Below, piece after piece: positions 15,447 to 21,814 of a stretch of 64,000 nt of DNA. Both the position numbers and the translations under genes were made by a program. This DNA comes from JAFGUF01 sp040883315 (GTDB lineage: Bacteria; Bacillota; Clostridia; Christensenellales; UMGS416): positions 1 through 64,000 of the forward strand of contig JBFLKU010000007.1 of the NCBI GenBank assembly GCA_040883315.1. Reading direction: 5' to 3'. Under the pieces are notes generated by a model that searched no databases, had not been told where the DNA came from, and worked only from the letters and a program-made list of their open reading frames with translations. Position 1 is the first letter of the stretch, and every line of letters begins with the position of its first letter.

Positions 15447-16472
15447 ATGAAAGCATTATTAATAGGCGGCACAGGCACCATCAGCATGAGCATATCCAAG
15501 AAGCTGGCTGAAGACGGGCATGAGCTGTACCTTCTGAACAGAGGCAATAGAAATGATGAGCTGGAAGAATACAATGTAAACTACATTACATGTGATATAA
15601 ACGACGAAGTAGCCATGCAGAAGGCACTAGGCGAGCATGAATTTGACGTGGTTGCAGATTTTATAGCATTTACAAAGGAGCACTTGGAAAGGGACTACAG
15701 GATGTTTCGGGATAGAGCACGCCAGTTTATGTTCATATCCTCCGCCAGTGCATACCAAAAGCCCCTGTCAAACTATTTGATTACCGAAAGCACACCTCTT
15801 GCCAACCCGTTCTGGCAGTATTCCAGAGACAAAATAGAGTGCGAAAATTATCTGAACAAATTATACCAAGAGGAAGGATTTCCTATTACAATAATCAGAC
15901 CCAGCCACACATACAGCGAACGAAGCGTGCCGCTGGCTGTGAAGGGAAACAACGGCTCGTGGCAGGTGATTCGCAGAATGATGGAGGGCAAGCCGGTGAT
16001 AGTGCACGGCGATGGATCGTCCCTATGGACGCTGACCCATGCCAGAGACTTTGCAATAGCATTTGTAGGGCTGATGGACAATGTGCATGCTGTGGGCGAG
16101 ACATTCCACATTACATCCGATGAAAGCCTGAGCTGGAATCAGATATACCACACCATTGCACGTGTGCTTGGGGTGAAGGCAAACATACGGTATATGTCCT
16201 CGGAGCTGCTGGAAGCATGCAGCGACTATGATTTTTTGGGAGAGCTGCAGGGCGACAAAACGCATACTGTGGTTTTCGACAATACCAAGGTGAAAAGGGC
16301 AGTGCCGGAATTCGTGTGCACCACTAGATTCGACCAAGGCATAAAGGAAACCATAGAGTATATTCTGGCTCATCCCGAGTATCAGCTGATAGATGAGGAT
16401 TTTGATGCATGGTGCGATAGGATGATACTGGCGTATGATAATATGATAGAGGATATGAGGAAATTTCTATAA
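15447..16472 (+). CDS. NAD(P)-dependent epimerase/dehydratase (extended SDR)
   Basis: 341 residues. Rossmann start MKALLIGGTGTISMSISKKL gives the nucleotide-binding G-x-x-G-T-x-x-S pattern. It has the Ser of the active site in MFISSASAYQ and a Y-x3-K pair in YSRDK (about 133-137), so the SDR catalytic set appears complete. It resembles the group of mRNA-binding/CSP41-like and sugar-nucleotide epimerases with a GDGSSLWTLTHARDFA segment. The substrate is not evident and no sugar-pathway gene is adjacent. AAAGGAG lies 7 nt before ATG. A bidirectional terminator follows at 16473-16496. Confidence 0.85.
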   Translation: MKALLIGGTGTISMSISKKLAEDGHELYLLNRGNRNDELEEYNVNYITCDINDEVAMQKALGEHEFDVVADFIAFTKEHLERDYRMFRDRARQFMFISSASAYQKPLSNYLITESTPLANPFWQYSRDKIECENYLNKLYQEEGFPITIIRPSHTYSERSVPLAVKGNNGSWQVIRRMMEGKPVIVHGDGSSLWTLTHARDFAIAFVGLMDNVHAVGETFHITSDESLSWNQIYHTIARVLGVKANIRYMSSELLEACSDYDFLGELQGDKTHTVVFDNTKVKRAVPEFVCTTRFDQGIKETIEYILAHPEYQLIDEDFDAWCDRMILAYDNMIEDMRKFL

Positions 16473-16496
16473 AAAAAGAGCTTTTTAGCTCTTTTT
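16473..16496. terminator. bidirectional terminator
   Basis: AAAAAGAGCT-TTTT-AGCTCTTTTT between the converging epimerase and plsC genes. Both strands give a T-run. Confidence 0.8.
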
Positions 16497-16534
16497 AATT
16501 TTATATAAATAATTTGTTATTATTCACATGATAT

Positions 16535-17251
16535 CTACAGCTTAGACAATATAGTCTGCCGCAAATCATTCAAAAACTGTTCTTCGTCGCTTTTGGTCAG
16601 GTGCTCTGTGGGCATCGGCTCGGATATGTAGCACTCTATCCTTGCGGGCTTCATGGATCTGCCGTTGTAGGATAATATCTTATAAGAGCCTTTTATCGTA
16701 ACGGGAACAACTGGAATTTTGTTTTGGCGAACCATCTTCAGCCAGCCCTTTTGGAAATCAAAAGTCTCGCCGCCGTCGTTCATTTTTCCCTCAGGAAATA
16801 CTACCATAGAGTGACCTGTGCCTATAATATCGGCAGCTTTATTTATGGTCATAAAGGTCTGGCGAATGTCATTTCTGTCTATAAATACGCTGCCCATGTG
16901 CTGCATCCACGAGCCCAGAATAGGTACTCTTTCGTACTGGGTGATGGAAACAAATCCTTTTGGCTTTTTTATAAATCCTTGGATTATTACGCTATCTAAA
17001 TGCCCCTGATGATTGCTAACGAAAAGGCATGGTGTGGTTGGTATTTTTTCTCTGCCTTCTATCTTTATCCGGGAGCCTGTCATATAAAATATTACTCTTG
17101 CCAGCCTGGAAACCACTATGTTAGCGTACCAGTTTCGTCTGGCATAGCTGCCTCTGTAGTTTAGGTATCTTGCCAAAAATATGCTGGGGTATGATACAAC
17201 TAGGCATATAATGGCTGCACCATACCAAGCCACTGCTCTTACACGTGCCAT
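16535..17251 (-). CDS. plsC: 1-acyl-sn-glycerol-3-phosphate acyltransferase
   Basis: 238 residues. It has a hydrophobic N-terminal segment (about 5-30), then the acyltransferase block I NHQGHLDSV (H-x4-D, about 82-90), block III FPEGKMNDGG (about 151-160) and block IV VPVTIKGS. PlsC acylates lysophosphatidate to phosphatidate at the inner face of the membrane in phospholipid synthesis. AGGGGAAG precedes the ATG. It is monocistronic with a shared terminator. Length and motifs are normal for the family. Confidence 0.9.
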   Translation of the reverse strand: MARVRAVAWYGAAIICLVVSYPSIFLARYLNYRGSYARRNWYANIVVSRLARVIFYMTGSRIKIEGREKIPTTPCLFVSNHQGHLDSVIIQGFIKKPKGFVSITQYERVPILGSWMQHMGSVFIDRNDIRQTFMTINKAADIIGTGHSMVVFPEGKMNDGGETFDFQKGWLKMVRQNKIPVVPVTIKGSYKILSYNGRSMKPARIECYISEPMPTEHLTKSDEEQFLNDLRQTILSKL

Positions 17252-17398
17252 ATAATCTTCCCCTTTTTTCTATATTTACTTATTATATGAATTATCTAAT
17301 TATACCTTATATTCATATATGCATGTGTTTTTGTTCATATATAGCTTACGTATTGCATAAGCGAATAGTATAAGGCGCTGATAACTACTTTCTATTTA

Positions 17399-17923
17399 CT
17401 ATGAAATAAGTGCGTAAAGAGATTTATTTGGTATTAGGACAATTATTCCAAAAGCTATACACATCATCATAAAATCATCTTCTGTATTCTCTACAACTAT
17501 TTTATAATTGGGTGGATTAGCGATGATTTTAGCAATCTCTAGTTCGCCATTTTGTATTACCAATGTTCGCTTTGTTATCAAAACCTTTGTACTGAAATCG
17601 CCATAAACAGAGGATATATTGAATTTAGGCAATCGTAACCCCGAACTTTGAGTGATATGAAAAATTTTTGATGAACCTTCACTAAATGTATATTCATCAG
17701 TATGATTATGATGATGGATTTCTCCAGCGTATTCTTTGTTATTGTTTGGGTCTTTAAAGTTTAATTTGTTTGGTAAATAATTGTTGTAGCTTACGTGTAG
17801 TAGAGTCTTCGATAAATCATCTACTATATCTATACTATTATTCTGTTTCAGCGCTTCAAAACTGCCTTCTATTATCATTACACCTATCACCTTGCTATAT
17901 TTATCTATTTTTGCAAAAAACAT
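17399..17923 (-). CDS. tubby/LURP-one-like beta-barrel protein (putative)
   Basis: About 174 residues. The order of segments fits the LURP-one-related fold weakly: an N-terminal LYVRMFF-like strand, KVLITKRTLVIQNGELEIAK in the middle, and a closing hydrophobic helix DDFMMMCIAFGIIVLI that resembles the DDxLALAIAIAID helix of that family. There is no signal peptide. Two starts are possible: TTG at 17950 or ATG at 17923. Neither has a ribosome site. A -35/-10 pair (TTGTAA, 16 nt, TATATG, reverse strand) would place the transcript start at the ATG, so I use 17923. The gene is AT-rich compared with neighbours and isolated. The function is unknown. Confidence 0.5.
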   Translation of the reverse strand: MFFAKIDKYSKVIGVMIIEGSFEALKQNNSIDIVDDLSKTLLHVSYNNYLPNKLNFKDPNNNKEYAGEIHHHNHTDEYTFSEGSSKIFHITQSSGLRLPKFNISSVYGDFSTKVLITKRTLVIQNGELEIAKIIANPPNYKIVVENTEDDFMMMCIAFGIIVLIPNKSLYALIS

Positions 17924-18052
17924 TCTAACATATAATAATGATTGTTGCAATTACAAACTTATGAAAAAATTGACAATATGTAAGGTAGGAAAATTAGGTT
18001 GTTTTTTTGTGGTAATAAAGGATTAAAATGCCCTAAATTCAGTATTAATATA

Positions 18053-18100
18053 GGGATTTCAAAGGGACAAGTCCCTTTGATGGGGTTGGGGCAACACCCC
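18053..18100 (+). repeat. double-hairpin intergenic repeat (copy 1)
   Basis: GGGATTTC, then hairpin AAAGGGAC-AA-GTCCCTTT, then GGGGTTGGGG, then hairpin GGGGC-AACA-CCCC. It is the same architecture as at 34640-34778 and 62107-62156 with compensatory changes in the stems. Confidence 0.65.
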
Positions 18101-18115
18101 ATAAACCACTGCAAT

Positions 18116-18143
18116 AAAAAAAGAGCTGTCACCCGACAGCCCA
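18116..18143 (-). terminator. terminator of the XRE/membrane-protein operon
   Basis: Reverse-strand hairpin GGGCTGTC-GGGT-GACAGCTC followed by seven T. Confidence 0.75.
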
Positions 18144-18157
18144 TTTAAATACAATAC

Positions 18158-18574
18158 TTAAAGCGTCTTATCAATAATCAAATAGGATAATTTCTCTGAC
18201 ACAAGAGTAAGAACTATGATAATGCCTGCATATAGTAGTATGTTCATAGAATCGAATGTTGCTATATCCATCACGCCAGTCAGCACCAGCAAAAAGAATA
18301 GATACGATGCCAATCCGAAAACTGATGCGGAAATCAGGCTTGCCAATACCTCCACCAATAGCGACCTTTCGTCCTTGTCTTTGTATCGTTTGGGGATGAT
18401 AACAAAGTAATTTAGTACACCGCCGATTATGGCGCCGATGCCTGTGCCTATTGCGAAGCCGCGGATTAGACTGTCCACTGTTAGGATTGCTAGTATAGCA
18501 GCCAGCACCACGGTAGCTGCCACCAATACGCTGCTGAGTATAGTAAGTGTTTTTATCACGAATTTTTTATTCAT
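18158..18574 (-). CDS. small membrane protein co-transcribed with an XRE regulator
   Basis: 138 residues with four predicted transmembrane helices (about 10-32, 38-58, 75-98, 108-130) separated by a charged loop KRYKDKDER. I do not recognise a family name. The start at 18574 (third codon of the longer frame) is preferred because AAGGAG lies 7 nt upstream. The first 8 nt overlap the end of the XRE gene. Pairs of a 65-75-residue XRE repressor and a small membrane protein, overlapping like this, are common in Firmicutes. The regulator is usually autoregulated, and two operators are visible here. Confidence 0.75.
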   Translation of the reverse strand: MNKKFVIKTLTILSSVLVAATVVLAAILAILTVDSLIRGFAIGTGIGAIIGGVLNYFVIIPKRYKDKDERSLLVEVLASLISASVFGLASYLFFLLVLTGVMDIATFDSMNILLYAGIIIVLTLVSEKLSYLIIDKTL

Positions 18575-18773
18575 CTTCATTCTCCTTGTAAATAAATATT
18601 TCTTCTATTTTTTTGTTAAATACCTTTGCCAGCTTGAATGCCAAGGTGATGGATGGATTGTATCTGCCTGCCTCCAGTGAATTGATTGTCTGCCTGCTGA
18701 CTCCCACCATATCGCCCAGCTTTGCCTGGGAAAGATCCATTTCCTGCCGAAGTTGCTGCACGTTGTTTTGCAT
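18567..18773 (-). CDS. XRE-family transcriptional regulator (YgzD-like)
   Basis: 68 residues, essentially one HTH_3 domain: LRQEMDLSQAKLGDMVGVSR, then QTINSLEAGRYNPSITLAFK. It ends in FNKKIEEIFIYKE, typical of the short YgzD/YvaO-like repressors. The ATG at 18773 is chosen over the one nine codons upstream because AAAGGAGG stands 6 nt before it. It overlaps the downstream membrane-protein gene. Its promoter is bracketed by two near-palindromic sites, so autorepression is likely. Confidence 0.88.
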   Translation of the reverse strand: MQNNVQQLRQEMDLSQAKLGDMVGVSRQTINSLEAGRYNPSITLAFKLAKVFNKKIEEIFIYKENEDE

Positions 18774-18794
18774 AGCCGCCTCCTTTATTTTGTG

Positions 18795-18858
18795 TGTCAA
18801 GTATACTTTACATTAGGATAATATCACAATACAAAACATGTGTCAAGTACACTTTACA
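18795..18858 (-). promoter_or_regulatory. promoter with two flanking operators for the XRE operon
   Basis: Reverse-strand promoter: TTGACA (18841-18846), 17-nt spacer, TATTAT (18818-18823). Two copies of an imperfect 18-bp palindrome of form TGTNAAGTATACTTNACA lie at 18795-18812 (start of the transcript) and 18841-18858 (overlapping the -35). One base differs between them. The spacing places them 46 bp apart. Confidence 0.7.
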
Positions 18859-18884
18859 TATTTGTTCAAAAATTTTTTAAACGC

Positions 18885-18937
18885 AAAAAAAAGCCCCAGC
18901 CCTAAGTTATCACTTTATTTGAACTTAGACCGGGGTT
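18885..18937 (-). terminator. terminator of the pro-peptide operon
   Basis: Reverse-strand hairpin with arms CTAAGTT/AACTTAG and CCCC/GGGG and a 13-nt loop, followed by eight T. It lies downstream of the two pro-peptide genes and insulates the XRE promoter. Confidence 0.7.
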
Positions 18938-19100
18938 TTAAAAAACTTTTCTTAATCTACTTTAGGGTATTTTTACTATGAAACTCGAACGCTTTTTCTA
19001 TATATATCCCATTGCCGAAACGGATAGCAATGAAATAATCTATGGGAAAAAATTTTCCTCTTCCTCTGCCGAACATATACTGCTTGCGTTATCCTTTTTT

Positions 19101-19140
19101 GTATCTATCTATTTATCTGTCTCTATCTTTTTATCTATCT
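19101..19140. repeat. GATA/TATC simple-sequence tract
   Basis: Irregular run of TATC units (reverse strand GATA) just downstream of the second pro-peptide gene. A shorter piece lies between the two peptide genes (about 19305-19315). It may have mediated the local duplication. Confidence 0.5.
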
Positions 19141-19151
19141 CTTCCCCTCAT

Positions 19152-19286
19152 CTATTGAATGAAAGGTACTGTTATTGAATATATACGTGGAATGTCGTCT
19201 TCTTCTGCAGATGCTGTGGTTGCTGCGGTGCCAATTGCTAAAACTAGTGTGATAACTACGATGATTTTCCAAAATTTCTTTTTCAT
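19152..19286 (-). CDS. secreted signalling pro-peptide, copy 2 (44 aa)
   Basis: A 44-codon gene on the reverse strand. It starts MKKKFWK, has a hydrophobic core (IIVVITLVLAIGTAA) and a type I signal peptidase site after TASA. The predicted secreted part is EEDDIPRIYSITVPFIQ. An AAGGATG-like ribosome site lies 9 nt upstream. It is a tandem duplicate (164-bp period) of the gene at 19316-19450 and differs from it at only two residues (Ile to Phe at position 5, Leu to Ile at position 43). Layout and size match the PapR/Phr class of export-and-reimport peptides, whose last 5-10 residues bind a cytoplasmic RRNPP receptor. Such a receptor gene lies divergently at 19592. The active peptide is inferred to be the C-terminal end, about SITVPFIQ. 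Confidence 0.8.
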   Translation of the reverse strand: MKKKFWKIIVVITLVLAIGTAATTASAEEDDIPRIYSITVPFIQ

Positions 19287-19315
19287 TTTACTTGTCATCC
19301 TTTTCTCTATCTATC

Positions 19316-19450
19316 CTATTGTAGGAATGGTACTGTTATGGAATATATGCGTGGGATGTCGTCTTCTTCTGCAGATGCTGTGGTTGCTGCGGTGCCGATT
19401 GCTAAAACTAGTGTGATAACTACTATGATTTTCCATATCTTTTTTTTCAT
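19316..19450 (-). CDS. secreted signalling pro-peptide, copy 1 (44 aa)
   Basis: 44 codons on the reverse strand, the first gene of the presumed two-peptide transcript. Positively charged start MKKKIWK, hydrophobic core, cleavage site after TASA, then EEDDIPRIYSITVPFLQ and stop. AAGGATG precedes the ATG. Nearly every difference from the neighbouring copy is silent, which argues that the protein sequence is under selection. It stands 141 nt from the divergent receptor gene. The C-terminal octapeptide would be SITVPFLQ. Exact processing is unknown. The gene is missed by ordinary length cut-offs. Confidence 0.8.
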   Translation of the reverse strand: MKKKIWKIIVVITLVLAIGTAATTASAEEDDIPRIYSITVPFLQ

Positions 19451-19464
19451 TTTCCGAACCATCC

Positions 19465-19493
19465 TTGTATATTTGATATTTATACTTTATAAT
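19465..19493 (+). promoter_or_regulatory. promoter of the peptide-receptor gene
   Basis: TTGTAT (19465-19470), 17 nt, TATAAT (19488-19493). Transcription would start near 19500 and cross the palindrome at 19513-19528, leaving a leader of about 90 nt. Confidence 0.5.
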
Positions 19494-19512
19494 ATGTTTA
19501 AGTAATATAATA

Positions 19513-19528
19513 CCCGACTAAAGTCGGG
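19513..19528. promoter_or_regulatory. 16-bp palindrome in the divergent receptor/peptide promoter region
   Basis: CCCGACT-AA-AGTCGGG, perfect 7-bp arms, between the receptor gene and the peptide genes. On the reverse strand it lies directly before TATTAT, in the -35 position of a peptide promoter that has no recognisable -35 box. That is where an RRNPP activator would bind. It could instead form an RNA hairpin in the receptor leader. Confidence 0.55.
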
Positions 19529-19591
19529 ATAGAGAAAGCAAGGAATTTGTAGATATATGTAGATATATGACGAACGGGAAGGCAAAAAAAG

Positions 19592-20545
19592 ATGCTCCAT
19601 AATTATCAGACAAAAGATTTTGGCAATCGCATCAGAGACATTAGAAAAGGGCTGAATTTGAGCCAGCAGGATGTTTCTGATTTGTCTGGCGTAAATTTGG
19701 ATACACTTCGCAAGATAGAGAATGGATATGTCGTGCCCCGCTACGACACGCTTGAGATTTTGAGCATAGCCTACCGCACAGATCTATTGGAGACATTCAA
19801 AAACTACCGGTTCACATCCGATCTATACGAAATATACAACATGCTGGATAGATACATTGTTGACTATCAGGTGGACAAGCTGGGAGATATCAAAAACAAA
19901 ATTGACAATCTGGACGGCGAAATATACAGCACTATTATCCTAGCATCCGAAATAAACAAACTTGGGCTTCTGGTAGATGGAATATACTACTTTAATAAAA
20001 GCGACACAGACAAATCCACCAACAATCTGGAAAAGGCAAGGGACTATCTAATTGGTGCCATCTGCGTGCACAACGAGGAATTCGAGCTGGAAAAGGTGAC
20101 CACGTATAAATACAATTTTTTCGACGTGCGTATTCTGGTGATACTGGCGGTGGTGCTTTGCAAGCTGGGCGACGGAGAAATAAGCAACGAGATACTTTGC
20201 TTTATTCTGGAGATAGTAGACAAATCTCCTCATGCATCATTTTTGGAAAAACTGCTGGTAATAAAAATCTATTCAAATATATCCTATAATTACTACCTGA
20301 TGGACGACCCTGAAAACACATTAGTATACTCTGAGGACGGCATAAAATATGCACAGAATAACAACCTGCTATACGGGCTGTCCACTCTGTTTTGGCGAAA
20401 GGGAATAGCCATGATGAAGATGGGGCAGGATGGATATATTGAGAGCATTAGAAAGAGCATAAATGTACTGGACATTCAGGAAAATCATCAGCTCAAGGAA
20501 GTGTATCTGAATGTACTTAAGAAAAAGTACGACATAGAGCTTTAG
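19592..20545 (+). CDS. RRNPP-type peptide-responsive regulator (HTH + TPR-like)
   Basis: 317 residues. The N-terminal XRE-type HTH (about 11-65: IRDIRKGLNLSQQDVSDLSG then DTLRKIENGYVVPRYDTLEI) is followed by about 240 residues of helical, TPR-like sequence (paired helices such as LEKLLVIKIYSNISYNYYLM and NLLYGLSTLFWRKGIAMMKM). This is the architecture of PlcR, PrgX, Rgg and NprR, cytoplasmic regulators that bind an imported oligopeptide. GGGAAGG lies 9 nt before ATG. Divergent from it are two tandem genes for secreted 44-residue pro-peptides, which makes a receptor/signal pair likely. The target genes beyond the peptide promoter are unknown. A bidirectional terminator follows. Confidence 0.85.
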   Translation: MLHNYQTKDFGNRIRDIRKGLNLSQQDVSDLSGVNLDTLRKIENGYVVPRYDTLEILSIAYRTDLLETFKNYRFTSDLYEIYNMLDRYIVDYQVDKLGDIKNKIDNLDGEIYSTIILASEINKLGLLVDGIYYFNKSDTDKSTNNLEKARDYLIGAICVHNEEFELEKVTTYKYNFFDVRILVILAVVLCKLGDGEISNEILCFILEIVDKSPHASFLEKLLVIKIYSNISYNYYLMDDPENTLVYSEDGIKYAQNNNLLYGLSTLFWRKGIAMMKMGQDGYIESIRKSINVLDIQENHQLKEVYLNVLKKKYDIEL

Positions 20546-20555
20546 CAAACAAAAA

Positions 20556-20575
20556 AAGCAGGCAATTGCCTGCTT
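20556..20575. terminator. bidirectional terminator
   Basis: AAGCAGGCAA-TTGCCTGCTT flanked by A7 on the left (T-run for the reverse strand) and TATATTTTT on the right. It lies between the converging receptor and YcxB-like genes. Confidence 0.75.
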
Positions 20576-20598
20576 ATATTTTTGGTATATTCAATTCT

Positions 20599-21174
20599 CT
20601 ATTTTCCGTCGTCCACGTATTCCCAGCTGTCATTTTCAGGGCTTGCCTCGCTGAATTCCTCGTGCTTTTTCTCTATGTGGTTTGTCCAGCTTCGGAATGC
20701 ATCCAGCTGCTCCTGCGTGAATGCGGTCTTTGGAATGCAGTGGTAGCTTCCGTTGGTTTCATCCAAGCAAAATACAGTTTTCAGCTCTACTATTGCTCTG
20801 AATTGTTCCCAGTTTATATTTTCTTTAAAATTATGATTAAATGTTGTAATACCTTCTTTGTATATTTCCATCTTTTGTTGCTTGCTATATACACTATGCT
20901 TATAAACGAATTTTTTGACGAAGGGCTTTACAGTGGTTTGCAGCCTGATAAAATAGATGGCAAAGAAATTGGTAACCGCCAGCACGAAGCTCAGCAGAAA
21001 GTGTCCTCTTCCTGTGAAATAGGCAGCATCGAAAATAAAGGGTATGCCAAAGGTGAAAGTTCCTATGAAAATTACAATATTGATAATATGAAAATATGTT
21101 TTATCGAAATTAGCTTTCAATACTTCATACATATTTTCGTATTTCAGCTTAAATACTATGTCCATTCTATCCAT
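20599..21174 (-). CDS. YcxB-like membrane protein (A)
   Basis: 191 residues. A short cytosolic N-terminus (MDIVFKLKYENMYEVLK) precedes two transmembrane helices (about 30-55 and 60-80). A cytosolic beta-rich domain follows with KMEIYKEGITTFNHNFKENI, then NWEQFRAIVELKTVFCL and a final IPKTAFTQEQLDAFRSW, the pattern of the YcxB-like C-terminal domain (…I-P-K-x-x-F…). The tail is acidic. It is the second gene of a two-gene operon, only 3 nt after its paralogue. The family's function is not established. Confidence 0.7.
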   Translation of the reverse strand: MDRMDIVFKLKYENMYEVLKANFDKTYFHIINIVIFIGTFTFGIPFIFDAAYFTGRGHFLLSFVLAVTNFFAIYFIRLQTTVKPFVKKFVYKHSVYSKQQKMEIYKEGITTFNHNFKENINWEQFRAIVELKTVFCLDETNGSYHCIPKTAFTQEQLDAFRSWTNHIEKKHEEFSEASPENDSWEYVDDGK

Positions 21175-21177
21175 ATG

Positions 21178-21690
21178 CTACCCCTTTCTTTCTATCTGGC
21201 TCAGGCATTCTTTTGCAAATTCCAGCTCTTCATCGCTCTGAAATACACTCTTTGGAAGCCATATCAATTCTGTCTCTGTCAGCAGCACACTAAAATATTT
21301 TTTCTTTTCTTTCACAGAAAATACATCTTCCCATTTTGTTAAATATTCTTTGCCCTCGTATACTCTTTTTATGCCCTCTTTGCTGATTCTCCAATGGTAT
21401 TCTTTGGTGTAGTATTGGCTTGTTCGTATCTGCCTTTCCACATTGCCGCCTATCATAGAGAATTTGATGAATCCTAAAAGAACAGAATACATCAATAATA
21501 TAAAAACGGGAAATAGAAGATAGTAGATATCCAGCATATTCAAGACGGCAGCATATATTAGAACTAGCATGCAAAACACCAGCTTTTCCAATAGCGAATG
21601 TACAGACAGTACGTCATTAAAATAGTGATATCTTTCTATTGCCACCAAATCTTTTTTGCTCATTTTGTATTTTATGTCAAGTGTGTCCAT
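21178..21690 (-). CDS. YcxB-like membrane protein (B)
   Basis: 170 residues, same layout as the following gene: MDTLDIKYKMSKKDLVAIER, two transmembrane helices (about 38-80), then HWRISKEGIKRVYEGKEYLT, KWEDVFSVKEKKKYFSVLL and LPKSVFQSDEELEFAKECL. The strand-W-E-D-x-F segment and the I/L-P-K-x-x-F motif place it in the YcxB-like family. GAGACG-type ribosome site, weak. The two paralogues probably arose by duplication and may form a heteromer, which is inference. Confidence 0.7.
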   Translation of the reverse strand: MDTLDIKYKMSKKDLVAIERYHYFNDVLSVHSLLEKLVFCMLVLIYAAVLNMLDIYYLLFPVFILLMYSVLLGFIKFSMIGGNVERQIRTSQYYTKEYHWRISKEGIKRVYEGKEYLTKWEDVFSVKEKKKYFSVLLTETELIWLPKSVFQSDEELEFAKECLSQIERKG

Positions 21691-21757
21691 AGCGTCTCCT
21701 ATGAAGTTTTTTATTTTTGATATTATATCACAACATTTGATTTGCTGCAGTACATTC

Positions 21758-21786
21758 TTGTTATAATTTTTTGCAGATGGTATAAT
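21758..21786 (+). promoter_or_regulatory. promoter of the beta-helix K+ channel gene
   Basis: TTGTTA (21758-21763), 17 nt, TATAAT (21781-21786). Transcription would begin near 21793. The most upstream ATG of the frame (21785) lies inside the -10, so the real start must be downstream. This decides the start at 21812/21815. Confidence 0.6.
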
Positions 21787-21814
21787 GTGGGAAAATGTGT
21801 TTGGCAGGTGGATG

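Larger units (their letters stand above)
19152..19450 (-). repeat. 164-bp-period tandem duplication of the pro-peptide gene
   Basis: The two units run stop-to-start at 19152-19286 and 19316-19450, with both starts and both stops offset by exactly 164 bp. Differences cluster at third codon positions and in the intergenic 29 nt. Confidence 0.85.

Noticed and set aside
17959..18144. 61-codon reverse frame after the tubby-like gene.
   Set aside because: It runs through the double-hairpin repeat and a terminator and has no ribosome site.
18978..19140. Possible third pro-peptide copy on the reverse strand (a SAEEEENFFP-like stretch and a 39-codon frame).
   Set aside because: The SAEEEE frame has a stop just upstream and no start. 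The 39-codon frame lacks a signal peptide. At most it is a decayed remnant.
20566..21342. 258-codon forward frame.
   Set aside because: It is antisense to the two YcxB-like genes, begins in a terminator and has no ribosome site.
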